Positions 20,017 to 31,511 of a stretch of 64,000 bases of DNA are shown in pieces; position 1 is the first letter of the stretch, and every line of letters begins with the position of its first letter. The translations under genes and the position numbers were made by a program. The notes under the pieces were generated by a model. It was not told where the DNA came from. It saw only the letters and a list, made by a program, of their open reading frames with translations, and ran no database searches. The stretch lies in the NCBI GenBank assembly GCA_008704415.1, contig VXIS01000164.1, forward strand, positions 1 through 64,000, read 5' to 3'. Source of the DNA: Sphaerosporella brunnea (Eukaryota; Ascomycota; Pezizomycetes; Pezizales; Pyronemataceae).

Positions 20017-20652
20017 TCACTCCAAAGAACCTCCAATCCCAAAGAAACGTTTTCGAAACAACATCGCCCTCCCCTTTTGCCCTTCCTTGTAACGAATCCT
20101 GTCAAACTCTTTCCGCTGCTGCTTGGTCCCCACCAAGCGGCCGAGAAAATCCAGTCCTCCCTCAGCAAAGGCACATTTACGCCCAAAGGTACGCCAAGCT
20201 TCAACTACCTTTTCCATTTCTTCAATTTCGCCATCCACCACGAGGGTTGCCACCGCAGATAACGCAATTGTTGTAGCAGGGGCCACCGCAGCGCTGTGGT
20301 CAGATAGACGTTCCAAGTCCTCTGGCAACGTCTCAATTTGACCATCCAAGTTCACCTCTGCTTCGTCCATTGCCAATGCCTCCCGGAGCGTCTCCAATCC
20401 CTCCCGTATCTTGATGATCAGGTCCTTCATATAGAAGTTAAAGTGGTCTTGTAGGATCAACCAGCGATTGGCCACAGCGGTGTAGCCCCTTCGGCGGTTA
20501 CGGAAGAGATCGAGGGCCAGGGGGTTGGCGGCGAGGAAGCAGTAGAGAACCCCGGGAGAGGGCTGGTGATTGATGAGTTCGAGGATGATAAGCCAGAGGA
20601 CATCGTGGTTACGGTTGATTAGAGGCGTCATGTCGTGGTCGTGGGTGTCCAT
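20017..20652 (-). CDS. Hypothetical protein, 211 residues
   Basis: Family not recognised with confidence. One exon with start MDTHDHDMTPLINRNHD. The early segment DVLWLIILELI is loosely F-box-like in hydrophobic spacing, but it lacks the usual Pro. The middle is helical and acidic (EGLETLREALAMDEAEVNLD), followed by an Ala/Val-rich stretch. The end is basic with GRAMLFRKRFFGIGG. No signal peptide or clear membrane helix. The long gap-free frame and sensible composition support a real gene; function is open. Confidence 0.6.
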   Translation of the reverse strand: MDTHDHDMTPLINRNHDVLWLIILELINHQPSPGVLYCFLAANPLALDLFRNRRRGYTAVANRWLILQDHFNFYMKDLIIKIREGLETLREALAMDEAEVNLDGQIETLPEDLERLSDHSAAVAPATTIALSAVATLVVDGEIEEMEKVVEAWRTFGRKCAFAEGGLDFLGRLVGTKQQRKEFDRIRYKEGQKGRAMLFRKRFFGIGGSLE

Positions 20653-21897
20653 TTTCTTGCAGCGGGAAAGATTTGAACTCGATCTGTATCGGTGCTTATA
20701 TACGACGGGATTATTGTTTGGGAGATGATCTGGCTGGGGTGCTGCAGACTCAAAAAAAAGATTGATCGGAAAATGGGTTGTGAGATTGAGTGGGGAGGTG
20801 TTGGGAGAGGGAGATGAAGATAGACAGCAGGAGACGATTCAGTACGGCGTAACCAGCAGCAACCACAGGACTCGTGAGTGATACTTTATGCATAAGATGC
20901 CAATTCCTCCTCATTTTTGGATTATTTGACCCTTTTCTTTTTGAATATTTCAAAAAGCAAAGCCCAATCAGTGTTATCATGGCCGTAAGCTGGAGGTCTA
21001 TGGACACATGTACAGCGAGCTGTTTTCCGTGTTCGCCAGCAGCGCTACTATTGTTGAAATTGCAACTTCTGGAGAGTTTCAACACAGTGTTCCAAAAAGT
21101 CCATCTTTGGATGTTCTATCGTTTTTGTTCAAACTGGCTTTACCCCTCTGGTGGGTGATGGAATTGGCGGATTGTTTGGAGAGTTGGCTGTCCACTTTTT
21201 GTGGATCTCAACTCCTGAAATCATTCCGGATCCGGTTGGAGAAGCTGCACCGAGGGGGTACTCAGCAGTGACGCATATCTGCACACAAGTGGCAACAAAT
21301 GTTGTTTCGACTTGCAGGATTTAAGCCGTTAGCATTCCGGATTTTCAGGGGACTGGCCAATTTGAATACAGGAGGACATGCCAAATCTCTGCTCATCATC
21401 TTAGGAGAGCGTAGCAGCAACGTCTCCATGCTAGCCGATATTTTCTACCTCATTCGCGACTTTACGTATTTCTATCTTTACGCAGAAATGTTGGAAGGAA
21501 TATGTAGAGTAATGTGCTATGTATATATAAATTCTTGGTCGTTCCCTATGGATCCAATTGTTTCTTACATTGTACAGGATCATCACACGCAATGTCACTC
21601 ACCGTCCTGTATGGCTTCACCAAAGCTATACTCTTCACCACCCCCCTCCTCCGATCCAACCCAATGATTTGCATTCACCAAGATCAGGAAAAAAGAAAAA
21701 GAAAAAGGAAAGAAAAAAAAGAAACAAAAAACTCCTGATAGCAAAGAAAAAGAATAAAAATCCCAACCCAACCCGACCTAACCAAAACGAAAAAAGCGAG
21801 TGAAACAACCCCCAAAAACAAGCAAGCACGCAACAAGCCAACAATTTTCTCTATCCCCTAAGAATGCTTACACATGGTCATCATCATCGCATCAACA
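20653..21897. other. Intergenic
   Basis: 1.2 kb AT-rich stretch. Short frames at 20874-21271 and 21299-21667 have no recognisable domain. The AG-rich, A-run sequence 21680-21800 may be the 3' region of SUA5. Confidence 0.5.
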
Positions 21898-23364
21898 TCA
21901 GACATCATCAACCTTTCTTACGACCACGCTCGCAGCCTTGCCCAAACGGTTCATGACCGCTAGTCCTTCATCCGCCTCCTCGATACCCTCCACGTAGATA
22001 ACGTCAACTCCCACCTCATCCAATTCCCTCAGCACCGAGAATAAACCGCGACTGATATCCTTGCCGTTGCTCCCCAAACTGCGCTCAAATATCTCGATTG
22101 GTTGATCCCCTGGCCCGTGTGCGGAATGCCACTTCCGCAGCTCGTCGTGAACAAAGCCTTCCTTCCATGTGCGCGTGCGCACGACGCCGACGCGGCAAAT
22201 GTAGTTTGATTTCGAGCTGCCAAAAAGGTCGCGACCTGAAGGGGCATTGGCGCCCACGTCGTAGAGTATCACCCCTGCGCGCGGTGAGTAATGTTTATAT
22301 TTCATTCCGGGGGCACGTGGAGCCATATCGCTTTCCTCGTCCCGCTTAGCCACTACTACATTCTTCCATACGCCGCCGCATTGGCGGATTTCCTCTGCAC
22401 TGATGCCGCCAGGCCGCAGGATCACTGGAGGGTTATGGAGGCCGTCGACTACGGTAGATTCGAGACCCACATCCGCAGAGCCGCCATCAATGATGAGAGG
22501 GATCTTGCCATTGAGATCAGCAAATACGTGCTGGGCGGTGGTGGGAGATGGGCGGCCGCTAGCGTTGGCCGATGGAGCAGCTAATGGGAGGTCGGAGATG
22601 GCCGCGAGCGCAAGCGCGATGGGATGGCGGGGCATGCGCGCGGCAAAGGTTGGCTGGGTCGAGGTGACCCTGGGGGAGAGCGGGGAAGGGTTTGGTAGAG
22701 GCAAGAGGATTGTGAGAGGGCCCGGCCAGAAGCGTTCTATCAGTGGCAGGTAAACTTGAGGAATCGTTTCCTCGTCGATCGTATCCTCTTTCTGCGGTGC
22801 CGAGACGGGGAAGGGTAGGCGCGCCGCTGTGTACGGGCGGGGTAGCAATCGTCGCAGCTGCTTTAGAGATGCGACGTGCACGATCAGAGGGTTGTCTGCC
22901 GGTCGCGATTTTGCAGTGTAGATCGATTTGACCGCGTCTGTGGAGGTGGCGTCGGCACCCAATCCGTACACAGTTTCGGTGGGGAACGCAACGGGCTGCG
23001 CACGCTTTAACAGTCGTGCGGCAGACTCAAGGGCTATACGTGTCTCATCGTTATAGATTCTGAGTGAAGGGTCCTCGTATGGATGCTCTCCTGGCTTTGA
23101 GGAGGGTGTGAATTGGATGGCGTCGGTGTCGACCTGGTCAATGATTGTGTGCACGGTGCGGCGGTAGTTGACAGGTGGGGTGCACGTGGACGAGGGCGAT
23201 GACGATGAATCCGAATTGCTGCTGTGGTATCCCGAGATGCAGCTAGGTTTGTGATGTTCAGGGTCCACTGGGGCAGGAGGGATGTCGAGCGGGTCGGTTT
23301 CCAGGGCACTCAGCATCGGCTTGTCGAGCCTGGGGTGCTGGGATACACCGTTCATGACCGACAT
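21898..23364 (-). CDS. SUA5: Threonylcarbamoyl-AMP synthase Sua5
   Basis: It makes threonylcarbamoyl-adenylate from Thr, bicarbonate and ATP for the t6A37 modification of ANN-decoding tRNAs. It is a single exon of 488 residues. After about 100 disordered Ser/Pro-rich residues, the YrdC domain begins with PVAFPTETVYGLGADATS and KSRPADNPLIVHV and continues through WPGPLTILLP, APSANASGRPSPT and STVVDG. The linker APRAPGMKYKHYSP, diagnostic of Sua5 as opposed to YrdC alone, leads into the C-terminal Sua5 domain. The length is slightly above the yeast protein because of the N-terminal extension. The start is the first ATG of the frame. Confidence 0.96.
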   Translation of the reverse strand: MSVMNGVSQHPRLDKPMLSALETDPLDIPPAPVDPEHHKPSCISGYHSSNSDSSSSPSSTCTPPVNYRRTVHTIIDQVDTDAIQFTPSSKPGEHPYEDPSLRIYNDETRIALESAARLLKRAQPVAFPTETVYGLGADATSTDAVKSIYTAKSRPADNPLIVHVASLKQLRRLLPRPYTAARLPFPVSAPQKEDTIDEETIPQVYLPLIERFWPGPLTILLPLPNPSPLSPRVTSTQPTFAARMPRHPIALALAAISDLPLAAPSANASGRPSPTTAQHVFADLNGKIPLIIDGGSADVGLESTVVDGLHNPPVILRPGGISAEEIRQCGGVWKNVVVAKRDEESDMAPRAPGMKYKHYSPRAGVILYDVGANAPSGRDLFGSSKSNYICRVGVVRTRTWKEGFVHDELRKWHSAHGPGDQPIEIFERSLGSNGKDISRGLFSVLRELDEVGVDVIYVEGIEEADEGLAVMNRLGKAASVVVRKVDDV

Positions 23365-25149
23365 TGAGCCAGAGGGACCCCTCAGCGAGGGATTCGCGGG
23401 CGATATGTCGGAGCAGCGGCGAGCGTTGTGGAAAGTTCTTGCGGGGACAGGGGGCTTGATCCTGTTTGGTCGAAAGGAGCGGAGAAGAGGGGTCGAGGTA
23501 CGCTTAAGGAACGGCAGCGTGGAGAAAGGCTACGGGCGAATTAAATTAGACCATGAGGCGAGAGAGAGACCCGACTTAATCAAGCCGAATCAGGGTCTTT
23601 TTTATATATATGTATTTTTATTTTTTTATCAGTTGCGGGGGATGGTGATGGTGGGTGGTGATGTAGGAAGTGGTGGGGGAAGAAGAGTGAAGGAGAGTGG
23701 TGGTGGGACTGCGGAGGAGTGAGGAGTGGTCTGATGATTTTCTTTTTTTCTTTGGGGGGGGGGGGGGTGCTGGTGTTGCAGGTGCAGGGCAGGCCGACGC
23801 CGACGCGGAGGGGAGAGGAAGGTTGCAGGTGATGACAGACGGGTGGGGAAGCAGCAAAAAGCAGCGAGGACGACGACGACGATGACTACGACTCAATCAG
23901 AAGTGGCAATCACTCACCTGCGAGAATACCACCACCATAACCCCAGCAGAGATCGAAGAAATCGTGATCTGATCGCAACGCCCGATTGCAGAGGAGAATG
24001 AGATCGATATCTGGGTATCTGGGGCAGATATGAATTGAAGGAGGCGAATGCGGAGAAACGTTAATGCTATGCTATAGTTATCTGCGAATGAGTGGCCAAA
24101 GAAAGAAAGAGAGAAAGAAAGAAAGAAAGAAAGAAAGAAAAAAATCGGGAAGGACAGCGCGGATGGCAGAATGAAAAATATAGCACCCAGCAGCAGCAAT
24201 TTCGAGAAACAGGCAGAAATGCACGAAAAAGCGTTGAGAACGTTTGCAGTAGTCTCCTGTCTCCCAATACGCGCCGTAATTCTTTTCCTTCCTTACATAG
24301 ACCAGTTTTGAACCTGCCTCAAAGACGTCGACGAGATCGGCAGAAGAAAAAAAACAAAAAAACAGCCCAAACCGCAGCCACCACAATCAACCCCGCGCTT
24401 CCCTTGTCAGTCCCTGACTGGTGGTGCGTTCCCCTCTGCCTGTCTGGCAGCCTTCCGATTTGCTTCCCGTTCCCGTCAGATAAGCGAGCGCTGATTTCAC
24501 GTGCCGGAAAATGCCACCACTAGGAGTGGCTTGCTCCATCCGCATCCATCCACCTGCTTCTTCACGCTTGGTCTTGGTGCTACACGAGCTTGGAGTCTTG
24601 GGGAACCGGTTCCGAATCGCAAAGTGCACGAAAATCTCTTCTTGGACGAACAGCGAACCAGCAACGCAGTGAGACATCGGTGAAAGAAAAACACGTCAAA
24701 AGCGTCCAAAAAGCAAAAAGCAAAAAAAAGGAAAAAAAGGAAAAAAAAAAAAAAAACAAAAAAAAAAGTCCAACAGAAAAACAGTCCAAAAGAAATCATC
24801 ACAAACATCCAATTGAAAAGAACAAAAAGTAAAGGGCGATCCAGAACCCATCAACCTAGTGTACAAGCCTGGTGAACTTTTACCTACCAGAAGGCAATCA
24901 AGGAACCCCGACGCCCATCAAAGAGCGCGCGGATAGCTACCAATTAAACAGCGTATCCAGGGGGGTATATAGTGCAGATGCAGCTAGTTGAAGAACTATC
25001 ATCATCCCCTCCCGGCCTCCTCCCGACCAAGGGAATAAACAGAACGCATCAATAAACGTGCCCGCCCAAAATAAAACGAACTCCGCAACTCCAAGTCCCG
25101 GTCCAATCTCACGCGAACCAAACCCTGTCGACTCGAGCTTATCAACTTT
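23365..25149. other. Intergenic, low-complexity rich
   Basis: 1.8 kb between SUA5 and RAD21. It contains a G-run (about 23755-23767), a GAAA microsatellite (24101-24144) and A-rich tracts around 24720-24770. Lys-rich and Phe-rich frames here are artefacts of those tracts. No gene seen. Confidence 0.6.
24101..24144. repeat. (GAAA)n microsatellite
   Basis: Tetranucleotide tract GAAA repeated about ten times with one interruption, in the SUA5-RAD21 intergenic region. Confidence 0.85.
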
Positions 25150-27283
25150 CTAGGCGGCTGCTGTGGCTTCTCCGACCGTTCTACCCGTACCCACAACAAC
25201 GTCCATCGTGCGTCCACCATCCTTCTCCTCGCGCAGCCTCTCCTCCTCCTCAGCAACTTGTTGTTCGTCCTTCTCCTCGGCCCAGGAACCCCACAATGCC
25301 TTCTTCTGTTGGATTTCAATCTCGCCGAATCCCTTGCTTTGCTTGACCTTGACTGCGTCCTTAGTGGCGAGCACAAGGACTTCAAAGAACATCTTGGTCG
25401 CGTCCACTTTGGTAGTGGTCTGAGGAGGCAGAAGCTCCTTGAAGCGCACCACCGGCTTGGGGTTCGGCTCAGCGAATTGTTCGCGGAGAACGTGAACCGC
25501 GTGTCGCGTCTCGCGAGAGACGGGCTGGGGGGCATCGAACGTCAGTTCATCAACGGGTTCACCCATAGCCTCCATTCCTTCCGCGGTGACATCGCCCTGG
25601 GGAACGATCTCCGGTTGTGGGGAAGTAGTACCTGTGACAATTAGCAACTATCAAGACATGGGCACTTGGAAACGCACCACTGCGACGCATGACGAGTTCC
25701 TCTTCCTCCTGGTCCAAGAAAGGCACAGCTGATACATCACCGGCGAGCTCCATCATCTCATCCCTGGGTTCCTCCAACATCTCGCCTCCAAAGTCCAATT
25801 CGGGCTGAACAAGCTCCTCCTCCTGTTGAAGTTCCAATCTTGCCTGCTTCGGTGGGCTGGGCCTAGCCTCGTCCTGTTCCTCGGCACTTTCACGCTTCCG
25901 CTTCTTCAACTCGGCCATACGCTTGACAAAGTCGGGTGCAAGCAGGTTAGCCAGCTCAGGGGCAATATTTCTGGGATAGAAGACAGAGCGAGCAAGGCCC
26001 CCAGTCTTGGTCAAACTCATCAGGGCGAGAACGGTAGGATCGCGGGGCAAGAAGCTGGGTTCCTTCAGGATACGGCTTCGGTCCTCCTGCTGTGCCTTGA
26101 TAACCTTGGCCTTGATCTCGGTGACGGAATCAATAACAACCTTGCGTTTACGGGACCCTTGTACACGGACATGCACCATCTCTTCGATCTCCTCGCTGGA
26201 TAAGCGCGAAGATTCACGGACAAAGGTTTCATCGCCGGGCTCAGCTCGAGGCTCCTCCTGTTCCTCTGCAGGTGCTTGCATCTCCAAAGTAGGAGCAACA
26301 GATGCAGTTCTTTCGCGAGCTGGTTCCGCAGTTGCAGCCGCAGCCGCAGCCGCTTCCGGCTCCCGTACTGAGGCTGTAGCTTCTGGTACCGGTGTGGCCT
26401 CATTGGGTTGAATAGTGGTGTCACCTTCAAAATCGATGTCCATTCCGCGACCAAATCCGTTATTGTCATCGTCGAAACCAAGATCAAGTCCATCCTCTTC
26501 AAACCCAAGTCCAGGAGCCATGGATTCACGGGCCTTCGGAGTTATCTCACCCAGATCCAAACTCATGCGCGATTCAGAGAAAAGATCCTCTCCAATGTCA
26601 CGAGGAACATGCGCGTCTCGACCAATTTCCAAAGAGTCAGACCCCATCAGATCCTCGAGCCCACCAATCATGTTCATGTTATCCTCTCCAATGTCGATAT
26701 CCAAAATGTCGTCTTCCAATTGCAAATCATCCCCGTCAAACCCGCGCGGCTGCTCGAGCGAGTTGACAAACGAGTCGGAGTCCAGTGTAATGTCCGCATT
26801 TCGCTTCTGGTGTCCCGGTTGGAGAGGAAGAATGCCCAAATCCGCGAGGTCCAAGGTAGGATCAGGAAGAAGCAAGTCGAGCTCGGTAATGACATCGGGA
26901 AGTGTCAGCTGTGCCGAAGTGTGAGAGATGGCTCCGGCCGGCAGATCAACATTGCCTGGACGGAAAGCCTAGTAAAATCAGCAAAAAGGCACTCGGCCCC
27001 GACAGCAGGAACGGCAGACCATTTTGATTTTCATTAGGGCCTCGTTACAATCCTCCAGCAGATAACGCGCTTTCCGAGAATAGATCCTGACGACACCAAG
27101 CAGCAACTGACCACTCAATCGGAGTGCCATTGGTGCCTGATCTTGGCCGACGATCGCGTCGACCGACGTCTCGATGTTGGATTGCAGGATATGTGTTTTT
27201 GAGAGCTTGCGCTCGAGGTTGGCACTGAGCCATACTCTTGCGAGCGGCCCCGTCTTGGACAGGAGGCTTTCCGAGTAGAACAT
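25150..27283 (-). CDS. RAD21: Cohesin kleisin subunit Rad21/Scc1
   Basis: The alpha-kleisin that closes the Smc1-Smc3 ring and holds sister chromatids together; it is cleaved by separase at anaphase. Exons are 27283-27020, 26968-25678 and 25631-25150 (introns 51 and 46 bp; 678 residues). The N-terminal domain starts MFYSESLLSKTGPLARVWLSA and contains RIYSRKARYLLEDCNEAL, the Smc3-binding helices. The middle is long, acidic and disordered. The C-terminal winged helix contains FFEVLVLATKDAVKVKQ and binds Smc1. Several Arg-containing acidic contexts in the middle could be separase sites; I did not assign one. No meiotic Rec8 signature is evident, so the mitotic form is preferred. Confidence 0.95.
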
Positions 27284-28448
27284 GGGTGCGCTCTCGCGAC
27301 CGACGCGTCAGTATTGGAAGCGAGGAGTGTCTATCTGGACGCGACTCTGGCGAAGCGAAAAACGATGGCGATTCGCGGGTGGGGGGGGGGGGGTTTCTTT
27401 CGTTTGGTAGGTGGTGGTGAAAGGATGGTTGAGAGATTTGTGGTGGGGGAGGGGAGGCGCGTTGTTTTGATGATGCGGTGTGGTGCTGCAGGGGAAATTC
27501 GGATGGCGATGAAATGGTGATGCCGACCGAATGCGTTAACGTTACGGCTTGGGATCGAAAGTGTGTGAGAAGAATGAATACAACAGCAGCGGTTTGCGTC
27601 AAGAGGGGTGATGTGAATTTCAGAAGACAGTTTGCAACTCCGCAGAACACGGAGTCGGGGCAGTTGTGTTTGAATAATCGAAAAGTGGGAGGTTGGTGGG
27701 AACTCAGCCGAGCCAGCCTTGGGTTGAGTTGTTCGGACTCCTCCTCCACTGATAAGATCAAGAAGCAGAAGAAGATCAGATAAGATCTAATCTCGCAATC
27801 TTATCTAATCAGCGATGTTACACGATCTGATCTCTTGATAACACGTTACAATTGACTTCGCCTTACCGGCGCTCTCGGTCGGCACGCAGGCACCACCGAA
27901 AAGCGAATTGCGTGAATACCCATCGGTCCCAGCTCCCAAAGTCTACGTAATCTTCAATATGCCCGACCGCAAAGCCAATATAAAAAGTGCCCCTTCCCTT
28001 CCCCTGATCCCCGGGCCGGATCACTCTGTTCTCCGGTTCCCTGTGCGATGCCGAAAGATGAAAGTCATTACAGTGCAATCCACCCCCCCAAAATCATGGT
28101 TACCTATCTAGGTACCTAGACGAGGGCGCAGCACTGCCACAATCAGGATGCAGCGAACAACTTTATTGGCACTTCTACTCTAGTGACTAATCGATCATGC
28201 TCTCCTTCTCCTTTTCCCTTTTTCTTATTTCTAAGGGAAACTCTCAGCCTCCAATAACTCTGTCCAGCTCAACGTCCAACTCCTCCCATCAATTCCCAAC
28301 CACTCCCCTCCACCCCTCCCCCCAAAATTACTATCCACCCATCCATTCTTGACACTTCATGCTTTCATTCCAGTTTTTCCTCAGCAGGTAGCACTCTCTG
28401 TCTGGTTTCTTCTGGCTTTGTGGTGCGAATTTGCCTGCCTCCGCTATA
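27284..28448. promoter_or_regulatory. Divergent promoter region RAD21 / PMR1
   Basis: 1.17 kb separating two divergently transcribed genes. It has a G-run at 27381-27393 and pyrimidine-rich leader sequence (28200-28400) before PMR1. No extra gene seen. Confidence 0.5.
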
Positions 28449-31400
28449 ATGTCGTCGAGGGTACATACTCCCCTCGAAATTCCCCTGCGCAGCATTGCAA
28501 CCTCAACCAGCTGCCCCGATAGTGCGCCTACCGTCGCCGCTGTATGCCTTTCGACCTCTATTTGAGTGTCTGGATAATGATGTTGGAATCCCTGCTTACC
28601 ATGTGTCTGAGATTGCTAGCCTCCTTCCGCCGTCTTTGCAACACTCTCCCCCGAAGAGACCGCCGCGAGGCTCGATACCAGCTTAACGCATGGCCTATCA
28701 TCCTCACGCGATGTCCAAGATCGGCGAGCGATCCATGGCCCCAATGAACTTCCCCAAGCGGAGCAAGATAGCATCTATGTGCGCTTCTTCAAGCAATTTG
28801 TAGAATCGCCATTGATCTTGCTATTGTTGGGTAGCTCGGTGGTGTCCTTTTTGATGAAAAATTACGACGATGCGATTAGCATAGCCATTGCGGTGCTTAT
28901 TGTGGTTACGGTGGGATTTGTGCAGGAGTACAGGTCGGAAAAGAGCTTGGAGGCTCTGAACAAATTGGTGCCACACTTTGCGCACCTCTTGCGGGGGAGA
29001 GATGCGGCCAACGAGGCGACAACAGGCGGTTCTGCGCACTCGCATACGGTGATGGCGGGGCAGCTGGTTCCCGGTGATCTAGTCGTATTTTCTACAGGTG
29101 ATCGGATACCTGCCGACATTCGAATAACACATGCCGCCGAACTCGAGATCGACGAATCGAACCTCACCGGCGAAGCCGAACCGGTACGGAAATCCGTACA
29201 GTCGCTTACTCCCCGGTCCAATCCTGTCCTGGGAGAGATCCCGGTAGCGGAACGGTCGTGTATCGCGTTCATGGGCACTCTGGTGCGCAGCGGACACGGT
29301 AGGGGGATTGTCATCGCTACGGGACAGAAAACAGAGTTTGGCACAATTTCGGCTATGCTTTCAGAGATTTCCTCACCTAGGACACCTCTACAAGCATCGA
29401 TGGACAAACTCGGGAAGGACTTGAGTTACGCTAGCTTTGTTGTCATCGGATTGATCATGCTGGTTGGATTATGGCAAGGCCGGTCGTGGCTGGACATGTT
29501 CCAGGTTGGAGTCTCGCTGGCTGTCGCGGCTATCCCCGAGGGTCTGCCGATCATCGTTACTGTAACGTTGGCTTTGGGCGTGTTGAGGATGGTGAATAGA
29601 GGGGGGATTGTGAGGAAGCTACCAAGTGTGGAGACGCTGGGCTGTGTTTCTGTCGTATGCAGCGACAAGACCGGCACGCTCACTATGAACCACATGGCAG
29701 TGACCAAACTGTGGACCTTCGACTTTCCCGGCCCGCTCGAAACATCAGTTGTGAAATCTACTCCTTTGGACCAATCCATTAGGGCTTTAATGCGCGCTGG
29801 CAACATGTGCAACAACGCTCGTCTGTCCGGCTCTGGAGCCTCAGCTTCTTCTGCCGCCCTTGGTGTCAACGAAGATCCTTCCAGCGCCAATTCGCGCTGG
29901 GTTGGCCAACCTACCGATGTTGCAATACTGGACATGAAGGATGCCTTCGGCGACGAAGAAGATGCGCGCGATCATTTCCACCGTATCTCCGAAACCCCTT
30001 TCTCATCGGCGAAGAAATGGATGGGTGTGGTGGCAACCGATAATTCTCAGGATTCATCCACTGCCTCTGTGCACATAAAGGGTGCTCTGGAGCAAATTCT
30101 TCCTAAGTGTGACACCTACATGACCAAAGATGGCCGAGAGATAGTTCTAGATGATGCTTGCAGGAAGCATGCGCTAGCGGCCTCCGACTTGATGGCCGAG
30201 GAGGGCCTCCGAGTCTTGGGACTGGCGAAGGGGACCACCAAAGTCTTATCCAAGAACGGAACGATCAACGACGATGCTTACTCTAGCCTGTGCTTTGTGG
30301 GTTTACTCGGAATGTACGACCCCCCACGCCCTGGCGTGGAAGACGCAATCCGCCGTCTTATGCGCGGCAGCGTCAAGGTCATCATGATCACCGGAGATTC
30401 GGAAATTACCGCCACTGCCATCGCTCGCAAACTCGGAATGCCGCTTCTTCCCAGCGGGCAGGGTGCCCATGGCATGGTCAAGTCCGTCATGCGCGGAGAA
30501 GAATTGGACCAAATGAACGATTCACAGCTGCGACAGGCGCTGGCAACAACCAGTATCTTCGCGCGCACCAGCCCGGAACACAAGATGCGGCTCGTTCGCG
30601 CATTGCAAGCAAATAAGGAGATCGTGGCGATGACCGGCGATGGCGTCAATGATGCCCCGGCGCTCAAGCTGGCGGATATCGGTATCGCTATGGGTGTTAT
30701 GGGTACCGACGTGGCCAAGGAGGCATCGGACATGATTCTGAGCAATGACGACTTCGCGACTATCCTTGCGGCTATCGAGGAGGGAAAAGGAATCTTTTAC
30801 AATATCCAGAACTTCCTCACGTTCCAGCTGAGTACTAGTGTTGCCGCGCTGAGTCTGGTGTTGTTGAGCACATTCTTTGGGCTCAAGAACCCGTTGAATC
30901 CGATGCAGATTTTGTGGATTAGTACGTCCCCCAAAGTAATGAATCGAATAAATCACAGCTAACAGTGCATAGATATCCTCATGGACGGCCCTCCCGCTCA
31001 ATCTCTCGGCGTCGAACCCGTAGATCCTAAAGTCATGAATCGTCCTCCTCGCAAACGTGAAGCACAAATTCTCACTCGTCCCGTTATCCAGCGGATCTTC
31101 ACCAGCGCCGCCATCATCGTTGTAGGCACGATGTTCATCTACATCAAGGAGATGGCTGCGGATGGCATTGTGACAGCGCGCGATACAACCATGACGTTCA
31201 CCTGCTTTGTCTTCTTTGATATGTTCAACGCACTCTCCTGTCGCTCAGAGCGAAAATCAATCCTCAAGGGTGAAGTCGACCTGTTCGGGAATAAAATGTT
31301 TAATATCGCCGTAGCATTGAGTCTGCTGGGTCAGATGGCAGTAATATACCTTCCCGGCCTGCAGGGGGTGTTCCAGACGGAATCACTGAGCTTGTGGGAT

Positions 31401-31511
31401 CTCTTCATATTGGTGGCGCTCACGAGTACGGTGTTTTTGGCGGATGAGGCCAGGAAGATTGTGTACAAGGGAAGAGACTGGAGAGTCTCCGGGTATAGTT
31501 CACATGTATAA
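28449..31511 (+). CDS. PMR1: Golgi Ca2+/Mn2+ P-type ATPase Pmr1 (SPCA)
   Basis: It pumps Ca2+ and Mn2+ into the Golgi for secretion and glycosylation. Exons are 28449-28541, 28620-30921 and 30973-31511 (977 residues). Joining the first two gives [19 protein letters not shown], the usual cation-ATPase N-domain start. The second splice (51 bp) restores [19 protein letters not shown] in transmembrane segment 6, with the Asn and Asp of the ion site. Other marks are [11 protein letters not shown] (actuator), [10 protein letters not shown] (M4), phosphorylated Asp about 380 in CSDKTGTLT, and [21 protein letters not shown] (hinge). Size and the lack of a C-terminal calmodulin domain place it in the SPCA group, not the vacuolar or plasma-membrane pumps. 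Confidence 0.96.

Noticed and set aside
20874..21271. Hydrophobic frames resembling a membrane protein
   Set aside because: Short, overlapping in two frames, no consistent start or splice sites, no family match.
28460..28491. Possible 32-bp intron at the start of PMR1
   Set aside because: The frame is open through it and 32 bp is too short; the continuous exon gives a sensible N-terminus.
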